Assembly (NCBI RefSeq): GCF_000518785.1
Contig: NZ_JAEG01000001.1
Location: 62,001 to 126,000, forward strand
DNA: 64,000 nucleotides
DNA from: Paenirhizobium selenitireducens ATCC BAA-1503
Lineage (GTDB): Bacteria; Pseudomonadota; Alphaproteobacteria; Rhizobiales; Rhizobiaceae
Direction of reading: 5' to 3'
The notes beneath the pieces were generated by a model that worked only from the letters and a program-made list of their open reading frames with translations, searched no databases and had not been told where the DNA came from. Positions 57,300-64,000 of the stretch are shown one piece after another. Both the position numbers and the translations under genes were made by a program. Positions within the stretch are counted from its first letter, which is position 1. The number at the start of each line of letters is the position of its first letter.

Positions 57300-57496
57300 C
57301 ACCCCCCTCTGGCCTGCCGGCCATCTCCCCCTCAAGGGGGGAGATCGGCATGCGGTATCCGCAACGACGGTGGCTGGACTTCCCGCGTTTGTCGGTTATT
57401 GGAACGCTCACTCGATGATGGAACGTTCGGCGAGGGTTGCCATCTTCCAATCTCCCCCCTTGAGGGGGAGATGCCCGGCAGGGCAGAGGGGGGTAC
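57300..57496. repeat. palindromic repeat pair (MITE-like unit) between cobW and cobN
   Basis: An inverted pair of the ~45-bp repeat: about 57300-57348 (CCCCTCTGGCCTGCCGGCC and on) and about 57450-57496 (its complement, slightly diverged). They flank roughly 100 bp with no other feature. The unit sits in the gap between cobW and cobN on the cob transcript. Confidence 0.85.
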
Positions 57497-57548
57497 CCGC
57501 GACGCTCCAGGGCAGCAATGAGGGGCATGTTACCCATGCCGTGCGCGC

Positions 57549-60500
57549 ATGCATCTTCTCCTAGCCCAGAAAGGCTCGATCGCCGACGGAGACGAGGCCG
57601 TTGATCTCGGCCAGACGCCGGGCGACATCCTGTTCCTCTCGGCGGCCGATACCGAGCTGGCGGCGATTGCCGCCGCGGTCGCGGCCCGTGCCGAGGGCCC
57701 GAGCTTCCGGCTCGCCAGCCTGATGAGCCTCAAGCACCCGATGTCCGTCGACACCTATGTCGAGCGCACGGCGCGGCATGCGAAGCTGATCGTCGTCCGG
57801 GCGCTCGGCGGCGCCAGCTATTTCCACTATGTGCTCGAGGCGCTGCATGCCATGGCCCGCCGCACGGGAGCAGCGATCGCCGTGCTGCCCGGCGACGACA
57901 AGCGGGACGAGGGGCTTGCCGAATTCTCGACCCTTCCTCCGGAGGACCTGTCCGCGCTCTGGGCCTATCTGATCGAGGGCGGCGACGCCAATGCACGGGC
58001 TTTCGTCGACTATGCCTGCGCCCTGATCGGTCACGGCGAGAAGCCGGCGCCCGCCGCGCCCCTCCTGAAAGCCGGCATCTGGTGGCAGGGCAGGGGCGCG
58101 ATCGGTGTCGGTGAATGGAAGCAAGCGTCGAGGATCGCCCCTCATCCGCCTGCCGGCACCTTCTCCCCGTCGAACGGGGAGAAGGGGTATTCTGGCTCTG
58201 CGTCGCCGAGTTCGGTGATACCCCCCTCTGGCCTGCCGGCCATCTCCCCCTCAAGGGGGGAGATCGGACGCGGTGACCACGCCGCGTCACCTCCAGCTTT
58301 GGTGTTTGCGGAAAGGGATTCTGAAGGCCCGACGCCGGATGAAGCTGAGGACGCTTGCCGCGAGTCGATCTCCCCCCTTGAGGGGGAGATGGCCGGCAGG
58401 CCAGAGGGGGGGGAACGCGTGCCGCCGCCGCCCGTCGCCGCCCTCTGCTTCTACCGCGCCCTCGTGCAAACCGGCGAGACCAGGCCGGTCGAGGCTATGA
58501 TCGACGCCTTGAAGACGCAAGGGTTGACCGCGCTGCCGGTCTTCGTCTCCAGCCTGAAGGACGCCGTCTCGGTCGAGACGCTCCGGTCGATCTTCGCCGA
58601 GGCGCCGCCCGCCGTCGTCATCAACGCCACCGGCTTTGCCGTCTCGGCGCCGGGCGCCGAGCGGGTCTCGACCGTGCTGGACGAGGGCGGCGCGGTCGTG
58701 CTGCAGGCGCTGTTCTCATCCTCCACCCGCGAGGCCTGGGAGGCCTCGTCGCAGGGCCTCACCGCCCGCGATCTCGCGATGAGCGTGGCGCTGCCGGAGG
58801 TCGACGGCCGGGTGATGACGCGTGCCGTTTCCTTCAAGGCCGCCGCGCGTTTCGATGCCCGCGTCGAGACCAATATCGTCTCCCACGAACCCGATGCCGG
58901 TCGCGCCGCCTTCGTCGCAAGACTGGCCGCCAATTGGGCGCGGCTCAGGTTGACCCCGGCCTCCGAGCGGCGGGTGGCGCTGGTCATGGCCAACTATCCG
59001 AACCGCGACGGCCGCCTCGGCAATGGCGTCGGCCTCGACACACCGGCGGGCACCGTCGAAGTCCTGCGCGCCATGGCCGCCGAGGGCTACACGCTCGACG
59101 CGCTGCCCGCCGACGGCGATGCGCTGATGACCCATCTGATGGCCGGCCCGACCAATGCGGCGACCGACGGCCGCGAGATCCGCGAAACGCTATCGGCAAG
59201 CGATTACATTAGCTTCTTCGAAAGTCTTCCGGAAAAGGTTCAGGAAGACGTTACCGCGCGTTGGGGCGCGCCGGAGAAAGATCCGTTCTTCCTCGACGGC
59301 CGGTTTGCCCTGCCGCTGTCGCGCCTCGGCAATGTCGTCGTCGGCATCCAGCCGGCGCGGGGCTACAATATCGATCCGAAGGAAACCTACCATTCGCCCG
59401 ATCTCGTGCCACCGCACGGCTATCTCGCCTTCTACGCCTATCTGCGCCGGCAGTTCGACACCCATGCGGTGATCCATATGGGCAAGCACGGCAATCTGGA
59501 ATGGTTGCCGGGCAAGGCGCTGGCGCTGTCGGAAACCTGCTACCCGGAAGCCGTCTTCGGCCCGCTGCCGCATCTCTACCCCTTCATCGTCAACGACCCA
59601 GGCGAGGGCACCCAGGCCAAGCGCCGCACCTCCGCCGTCATCATCGACCACCTGACCCCGCCGCTCACCCGTGCCGAAAGCTACGGGCCGCTGAAGGACC
59701 TGGAGGCGCTGGTCGACGAATATTACGAGGCCGCGGGCGGTGATCCGCGCCGGCTGAAACTGCTCAAGAAACAGATCCTCGACCTCGTCGCCGACATCGG
59801 CCTCGACCAGGACGCCGGCATTGTCCGCGACGAGGCGGAGGAAAGCGCGCTCGAAAAGCTCGACGCCTATCTCTGCGACCTCAAGGAAATGCAGATCCGC
59901 GACGGCCTGCACATTTTTGGCCTTGCACCGGAGGGCCGGCTGCTGACCGACCTCACCGTGGCGCTGGCCCGCGTGCCCCGGGCTCTCGGCGAGGGCGGCG
60001 ACCAGAGCCTGCAGCGGGCGATTGCGGGGGATGTTCTTGTGAAAGAAGACCCCTCCCCAACCCCTCCCCACAAGGGGGAGGGGCTTCCGCTCGAGCGTGA
60101 CGCTGCCGTTGAACGCCAAAGCGAGCCACGGGTGTTCTCCCCCCTTGTGGGGGAGATGGCCGGCAGGCCAGAGGGGGAGTTTTCGTTCAAGGTCGACATA
60201 TTCGACCCCCTCGACTGCGTCATGTCCGACCCCTGGACCGGTCCGAAACCCACCATCCTCTCCGACCTGACCGACGCCCCCTGGCGCACCAGGGGCGACA
60301 CCGTCGAGCGCATCGAACTCCTCGCCGCCAAGCTCGTGGACGGGACCGCGTCCTGCCCCGAAGACTGGCTCGCCACGCGCGCCGTGCTTGAGGAAATCAA
60401 AACCCGCCTCAAGCCGTCGATCATGCGCTCCGGTCCGGCCGAGATCGAGGGTCTGCTGACCGGCCTTGCCGGCCGCTTCGTGCCGCCCGGACCCTCCGGC

Positions 60501-61724
60501 GCGCCGACGCGCGGCCGTCCCGATGTTCTGCCGACCGGCCGCAACTTCTATTCGGTCGACAGCCGCTCGGTTCCGACGCCGGCGGCCTATGAACTCGGCA
60601 AGAAGTCGGCAGAACTCCTGATCGCACGCTATGTCCAGGACCATGGCGAGTGGCCGACTTCTTTCGGTCTCACCGCCTGGGGCACCTCGAACATGCGCAC
60701 CGGCGGCGACGACATCGCCCAGGCGCTGGCGCTGATCGGGGTGAAGCCGCTCTGGGACATGGCCTCGCGCCGCGTCACCGGCTTCGAGATCTTGGCCCAG
60801 GCGATCCTCGGCCGCCCGCGCGTCGACGTGACGCTGCGCATCTCCGGCTTCTTCCGCGATGCCTTCCCGGAACAGATCGCGCTCTACGACAAGGCGGTGC
60901 GGGCGGTGTCCGCACTTGATGAGGACGAGGGCGACAATCCGATCGCCGCCCGCGTCCGGGCCGAGACCGCGCGGCTCGTCGCCGACGGGCTGGACGAGAA
61001 GACGGCCTCACGGCGTGCCGGCTACCGCGTCTTCGGTTCCAAGCCCGGCGCCTATGGCGCAGGCCTGCAGGCGCTGATCGACGAAAAAGGTTGGGAACGC
61101 CGCGGCGATCTCGCCGAGGCCTATCTCGTCTGGGGCGGCTATGCCTATGGCGCCGGCGAAGACGGCAAGGCTGAGCGCGGCCTGTTCGAGGAACGCCTGC
61201 GGACCGTGCAGGCGGTCGTGCAGAACCAGGACAATCGCGAACACGATCTGCTCGACAGCGACGACTACTACCAGTTCGAAGGCGGAATGACCGCCGCGAT
61301 CGAGCATGTCGCGGGCGCCCGTCCGACCGTCTACCACAACGACCATTCGAGGCCGGAAAAGCCGGTGATCCGCACGCTCGATGAGGAGATCGGCCGCGTC
61401 GTGCGCGCCCGCGTCGTCAACCCGAAGTGGATCGACGGCGTGATGCGCCACGGCTACAAGGGCGCCTTCGAGATCGCCGCGACGGTCGACTACATGTTCG
61501 CCTTTTCCGCCACCACCGGCGCCGTGCGCGACCACCATTTCGAGGCGGTCTACCAGGCCTTCGTTCTCGATGAACGCGTGCGCGATTTCATGGCGGAGAA
61601 GAACCCGGCGGCGCTGCGCGAAATGTCCGAACGGCTGATCGAGGCTATCGACCGCGGGTTGTGGACGCCACGCAGCAATTCGGCGATGTTCGACCTTTCG
61701 CGGCTCGTGCAAGGTCGTACCTGA
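57549..61724 (+). CDS. cobN: cobaltochelatase subunit CobN, with in-frame repeat insertions
   Basis: Large subunit of the aerobic cobaltochelatase, which inserts cobalt into hydrogenobyrinic acid a,c-diamide with CobS/CobT (not in the window). The 1391-residue protein has CobN blocks such as NYPNRDGRLGNGVGLDTPAG, AYLRRQFDTHAVIHMGKHGN, EWLPGKALALSE and LTAWGTSNMRTGGDD. About 150 residues are extra over usual CobN proteins (about 1,240-1,275 aa). They come from palindromic repeats at 58131-58433 and about 60042-60190, both kept in frame. Confidence 0.93.
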   Translation: MHLLLAQKGSIADGDEAVDLGQTPGDILFLSAADTELAAIAAAVAARAEGPSFRLASLMSLKHPMSVDTYVERTARHAKLIVVRALGGASYFHYVLEALHAMARRTGAAIAVLPGDDKRDEGLAEFSTLPPEDLSALWAYLIEGGDANARAFVDYACALIGHGEKPAPAAPLLKAGIWWQGRGAIGVGEWKQASRIAPHPPAGTFSPSNGEKGYSGSASPSSVIPPSGLPAISPSRGEIGRGDHAASPPALVFAERDSEGPTPDEAEDACRESISPLEGEMAGRPEGGERVPPPPVAALCFYRALVQTGETRPVEAMIDALKTQGLTALPVFVSSLKDAVSVETLRSIFAEAPPAVVINATGFAVSAPGAERVSTVLDEGGAVVLQALFSSSTREAWEASSQGLTARDLAMSVALPEVDGRVMTRAVSFKAAARFDARVETNIVSHEPDAGRAAFVARLAANWARLRLTPASERRVALVMANYPNRDGRLGNGVGLDTPAGTVEVLRAMAAEGYTLDALPADGDALMTHLMAGPTNAATDGREIRETLSASDYISFFESLPEKVQEDVTARWGAPEKDPFFLDGRFALPLSRLGNVVVGIQPARGYNIDPKETYHSPDLVPPHGYLAFYAYLRRQFDTHAVIHMGKHGNLEWLPGKALALSETCYPEAVFGPLPHLYPFIVNDPGEGTQAKRRTSAVIIDHLTPPLTRAESYGPLKDLEALVDEYYEAAGGDPRRLKLLKKQILDLVADIGLDQDAGIVRDEAEESALEKLDAYLCDLKEMQIRDGLHIFGLAPEGRLLTDLTVALARVPRALGEGGDQSLQRAIAGDVLVKEDPSPTPPHKGEGLPLERDAAVERQSEPRVFSPLVGEMAGRPEGEFSFKVDIFDPLDCVMSDPWTGPKPTILSDLTDAPWRTRGDTVERIELLAAKLVDGTASCPEDWLATRAVLEEIKTRLKPSIMRSGPAEIEGLLTGLAGRFVPPGPSGAPTRGRPDVLPTGRNFYSVDSRSVPTPAAYELGKKSAELLIARYVQDHGEWPTSFGLTAWGTSNMRTGGDDIAQALALIGVKPLWDMASRRVTGFEILAQAILGRPRVDVTLRISGFFRDAFPEQIALYDKAVRAVSALDEDEGDNPIAARVRAETARLVADGLDEKTASRRAGYRVFGSKPGAYGAGLQALIDEKGWERRGDLAEAYLVWGGYAYGAGEDGKAERGLFEERLRTVQAVVQNQDNREHDLLDSDDYYQFEGGMTAAIEHVAGARPTVYHNDHSRPEKPVIRTLDEEIGRVVRARVVNPKWIDGVMRHGYKGAFEIAATVDYMFAFSATTGAVRDHHFEAVYQAFVLDERVRDFMAEKNPAALREMSERLIEAIDRGLWTPRSNSAMFDLSRLVQGRT
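58131..58433. repeat. palindromic repeat insertion 1 inside cobN
   Basis: A 303-nt insert (101 codons) between residues aligned to GVGEWKQAS and VAALCFYRALVQTGET of CobN. It has three palindromic modules: CTTCTCCCCGTCGAACGGGG around 58160-58190, then the inverted pair at about 58220-58267 and 58366-58413 with a 98-bp spacer. The translation shows ISPSRGEIG and its mirror ISPLEGEMAGRPEGG. No stop codons occur. Confidence 0.85.
60042..60190. repeat. palindromic repeat insertion 2 inside cobN
   Basis: An insert of about 50 codons between LQRAIAGD and FDPLDC. It holds a CCCCTCCCC-type palindrome (about 60048-60090, CCACAAGGGGGAGGGG) and a half-unit of the main repeat (about 60135-60179, CCCCCCTTGTGGGGGAGAT and GGCCGGCAGGCC). 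The frame stays open: DPSPTPPHKGEGLP and SPLVGEMAGRPEG are read through. Confidence 0.8.
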
Positions 61725-61747
61725 AACGACAATTGGAGGATGACACG

Positions 61748-62383
61748 ATGACAGACGAGCTTCCCGGCGCTTCACCCGAAGCCGATCTCGCCCGCCACGC
61801 GGAAAAAATGGCGAAGAAGAAGGCCGCGCGTGAGAAGATCATGGCGACCAAGACCGGCGAGAAGGGGCTGATCATCGTCCACACCGGCAAGGGCAAGGGC
61901 AAGTCCTCGGCCGCCTTCGGCATGATCTTCCGCCATATCGCCCATGGCCGGAAATGCGCGGTGGTGCAGTTCATCAAGGGCGCCATGTCGACCGGCGAGC
62001 GTGACCTGATCCTCAAGCACTTTTCCGACCTGTGCGAATTCCACACCATGGGCGAGGGCTTCACCTGGGAAACCCAGGACAAGGCGCGCGACATCGCCAT
62101 GGCCAAGGCCGCCTGGGAAAAGGCCAAGGAACTGATCCGCGATCCCTCCAATTCCATGGTCCTGCTCGACGAGATCAACATCGCCATCCGCTACGACTAC
62201 ATCGACATCGCCGATGTGGTCGAGTTCCTGGAGAGCGAGAAGCCGGAAATGACGCATGTCGTTCTGACCGGCCGCAACGCCAAGGATGAGCTGATCGAGA
62301 TCGCCGACCTGGTGACCGAGATGGAGCTGGTGAAGCACCCGTTCCGCTCCGGCATCAAGGCGCAGATCGGGGTGGAGTTCTAG
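61748..62383 (+). CDS. cobO: cob(I)yrinic acid a,c-diamide adenosyltransferase
   Basis: Adds the adenosyl ligand to the corrin cobalt (CobA/CobO type). The 211-residue protein has the P-loop HTGKGKGKSSAAFGM, FIKGAMSTGERD, MVLLDEINIAIRYDYID and HVVLTGRNAKDELIEIADLV. Start ATG 61748 has GGAGGA at about 61736-61741, 23 bp behind the cobN stop. It ends the cob run; the next genes are on the other strand. Confidence 0.96.
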   Translation: MTDELPGASPEADLARHAEKMAKKKAAREKIMATKTGEKGLIIVHTGKGKGKSSAAFGMIFRHIAHGRKCAVVQFIKGAMSTGERDLILKHFSDLCEFHTMGEGFTWETQDKARDIAMAKAAWEKAKELIRDPSNSMVLLDEINIAIRYDYIDIADVVEFLESEKPEMTHVVLTGRNAKDELIEIADLVTEMELVKHPFRSGIKAQIGVEF

Positions 62384-62395
62384 GCGGCAGTATGG

Positions 62396-62689
62396 TCACA
62401 GACGGTGCTGAGGCAACATGCGATTGTGTAGCACCGCCATGACCTGAATGCCTTCGGCAATGTGAACATAGAAGATGACATGCTCCCCTTCGGGAAAGCA
62501 GAAGAGGCCGTCTCTGATGTCCGGTCGCGCCTTGCCGAGGCGCGGATTGTCCGCCAGCCACTCGATCCTCGATTTGAGTTGAGCGATATAGGCGCGACGC
62601 TGCTCATTGCCCCAAGTCAACGCGGTGTAGCGGTTGATTGACCGCATATCGTTTGCCGCTCTCTTGCTGAGGCGCGCACGGCGCTTCAC
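62396..62689 (-). CDS. parE: ParE-family toxin of a type II toxin-antitoxin pair
   Basis: A 97-residue basic RelE/ParE-fold protein: ARLSKRAANDMRSINRYTAL at the start, KSRIEWLADNPRLGKARPDI, GLFCFPEGEHVIFYVH and a C-terminal MAVLHNRMLPQHRL, the typical ParE layout (gyrase poison). It starts at GTG 62689, overlapping the antitoxin stop (GTGA). Confidence 0.88.
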   Translation of the reverse strand: MKRRARLSKRAANDMRSINRYTALTWGNEQRRAYIAQLKSRIEWLADNPRLGKARPDIRDGLFCFPEGEHVIFYVHIAEGIQVMAVLHNRMLPQHRL

Positions 62690-62940
62690 CGCGTAGCGTC
62701 CGCGATATCTTCGTCAAGGAGCTTTTCGAGGAAATCATCCTCGGCAAATTCGCCGCGCCGCGCCTGTTCCAGGCCGATGTCGATCTCACGACGGAGTTCC
62801 GCCAGCTTGCGTTCGCGTTCTTTGAGCCCTTCGAGTGCGTCGCGTACGACGTCGTTCGCTGTCGCATAGCGACCGCTATTCACCTGGGCCTCGATGAAAT
62901 CGTCCCAGTGCTTGCCAAGATTGAGGCTGGTATTGGCCAT
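62686..62940 (-). CDS. parD: ParD-family antitoxin
   Basis: An 84-residue ribbon-helix-helix antitoxin with MANTSLNLGKHWDDFIEAQV (the N-terminal strand and first helix), GRYATANDVVRDAL and the acidic C-terminal tail that neutralises the toxin. It is upstream of parE with a 4-bp overlap. The pair lies just past the cob operon on the opposite strand. Confidence 0.9.
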   Translation of the reverse strand: MANTSLNLGKHWDDFIEAQVNSGRYATANDVVRDALEGLKERERKLAELRREIDIGLEQARRGEFAEDDFLEKLLDEDIADATR

Positions 62941-63013
62941 GGCCAGTCTCCTCCAAGGAGTTGTGCGCCGCCATCCAAATATAGGTTGAAACGGCGCAAA
63001 AGCAAAGTGAAGC

Positions 63014-63838
63014 TCAGAACCCCATCCACACCCGCACCGGATTGGTCGGGTCCATCAGCAGCTTCACGGCGAGCGCCACGCAGGTGACGATCAGCAGCGG
63101 CTTGATCAGTTTGGCGCCGTTCTTCATGGCGAGCTTCGAGCCAAGCTGGGCGCCGAGGAACTGGCCGAGCCCCATCAGGAGCCCGACCTTCCACAGGACC
63201 ACGCCGCTCGCCAGGAAGACGAGGAAGGCGCCGAGATTGGAGGAGAGGTTCAGGAGCTTGGTATGCGCAGTCGCCTTCAGCATGCCGAAGCCGGCGAGCG
63301 AAACAAAGGCCAGCATGAAGAAGGATCCGGTGCCTGGTCCGAACACGCCGTCGTAGAAGCCGATCAGCGGCACGAAGCTCAGGCCGAACAGGAAGGGCGT
63401 CATGCGCTGATGGCGGTCGACGTCCGAGAGATTGGGCTTGAGCGCAAAATAGAGCGCAATCGCCACCAGCAGGAAGGGCATCAGCGCGCGCAGCACGTCG
63501 CCGGGTACGACGGTTGCCAGCAGTGCGCCGACAGCACCGCCGAATCCAGCCAGCGCCGCCATCGGCAGCTGGCTCTTAAGGTCCACATGCCCCTTGCGGG
63601 CGTAGGCGATCGTCGCCGAGGCCGCGCCGAACATCGACTGCAGCTTGTTGGTGCCCAGCGTCTGGAGCGGCGGTATGCCGGCGATCAGCATGGCCGGGAT
63701 GGTGATCAGCCCGCCGCCGCCGGCGATCGAATCGATGAAGCCGGCCAGGAAGGCAGCGACGAACAGCAAAAGCAGCGTGGAGAACAGGATTTCGGGCAAG
63801 GCAAGGGTCCGCACGGAGAAAAACGGCAGGCGGATCAC
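63014..63838 (-). CDS. TSUP family (TauE/SafE) membrane transporter
   Basis: The 274-residue protein has about eight helices and the TauE/SafE pattern: AGFIDSIAGGGGLITIPAML, LGTNKLQSMFGAASATIAYAR, PLIGFYDGVFGPGTGSFFML and LNLSSNLGAFLVFLASG. Relatives export sulfite, organosulfonates or other anions. Start GTG 63838 is the longest. No operon partner is apparent. Substrate unknown. Confidence 0.9.
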   Translation of the reverse strand: MIRLPFFSVRTLALPEILFSTLLLLFVAAFLAGFIDSIAGGGGLITIPAMLIAGIPPLQTLGTNKLQSMFGAASATIAYARKGHVDLKSQLPMAALAGFGGAVGALLATVVPGDVLRALMPFLLVAIALYFALKPNLSDVDRHQRMTPFLFGLSFVPLIGFYDGVFGPGTGSFFMLAFVSLAGFGMLKATAHTKLLNLSSNLGAFLVFLASGVVLWKVGLLMGLGQFLGAQLGSKLAMKNGAKLIKPLLIVTCVALAVKLLMDPTNPVRVWMGF

Positions 63839-64000
63839 TTCGCCCGTCTGCCCCTATCGCACAAACCGGACGGCACAAAAAGCCCGATCGCACGTGCTTC
63901 CGTGTCCAAGGACCGAAGGGCGGGAACTCGCCCCGTTCCGGCTTTCAGGCCGACGAAAGGGGCGGACTCCTGTCAGGCTGCGATCACATGCCTCTGACGA
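63839..64000. other. right window end, no gene called
   Basis: About 160 bp. A minus-strand frame enters from the right edge and would end at a TGA at 63974-63976 (last residues RQRHVIAA), but only nine codons are visible, too few to name a gene. Confidence 0.4.

Noticed and set aside
63974-64000. End of a minus-strand gene entering from the right edge (RQRHVIAA then TGA)
   Set aside because: Nine codons are too few to support a gene or family.

Overview
The window is a GC-rich chromosomal segment of an alphaproteobacterium, almost certainly of the order Hyphomicrobiales and most like Rhizobiaceae. The support is an EipB/DUF1849 periplasmic protein, LpxI instead of LpxH, a SUF operon with SufT and no SufE behind an Irr-type iron box, a Zur-controlled znu locus, the aerobic cobP-cobW-cobN-cobO cluster, and the short palindromic repeats common in rhizobial genomes. 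It reads as core chromosome: no prophage, no intact insertion sequence, no CRISPR array and no RNA operon was seen.

Layout. (1) 1-1302, minus: the start of a COG3146-type acyltransferase, a glycerophosphodiesterase and a RidA-like protein. (2) 1423-15636, plus: eipB, then the translation and envelope superoperon rpsB-tsf-pyrH-frr-uppS-cdsA-rseP-bamA-lpxD-fabZ-lpxA-lpxI-lpxB. It joins ribosome and nucleotide functions to undecaprenyl phosphate, phospholipid, outer membrane protein and lipid A synthesis. (3) 15633-22367: a SPINDLY/OGT-like glycosyltransferase, then a zinc-starvation locus (zigA-like GTPase, znuA, divergent znuC-znuB-zur) with matching Zur-type palindromes. (4) 22413-31287: gamma carbonic anhydrase, D,D-carboxypeptidase with SPOR domain, transglutaminase-like cysteine peptidase, tyrS, anmK, patatin and an alpha/beta-hydrolase-like protein. 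(5) 31504-38646: the SUF iron-sulfur operon, with a tiny two-helix membrane ORF between sufB and sufC. (6) 38787-42936: methyltransferase, AsnC regulator with LysE exporter, a membrane-anchored toroid-like protein, and an orphan miniature flagellar rod-like protein. (7) 43421-48280, minus: gcvT-gcvH-gcvP behind a tandem glycine riboswitch. (8) 48521-50036: a probable copper module. (9) 50139-55021: a small unknown protein, flavodoxin, crcB, rluC-like, HAD phosphatase, ATP12 chaperone and a lipoprotein. (10) 55078-62383: cobalamin riboswitch and cobP-cobW-cobN-cobO. (11) 62396-63838, minus: a ParDE-type toxin-antitoxin pair and a TSUP transporter.

The most unusual feature is a family of about 45-bp palindromic repeats that occur as inverted pairs around spacers of roughly 85-100 bp, giving MITE-like units of about 180-200 bp. 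One unit lies between gcvT and gcvH and one between cobW and cobN. A third unit and a related fourth one lie inside the cobN reading frame without breaking it, adding about 150 residues to CobN. This resembles the protein-coding palindromic elements known from Rickettsia. Other points of note are an Irr-like box at the suf promoter, paired Zur boxes at znu, an alpha/beta-hydrolase whose nucleophile position is Asn, a ZnuC with a long His-rich tail, and a YcnI-PCuAC fusion.
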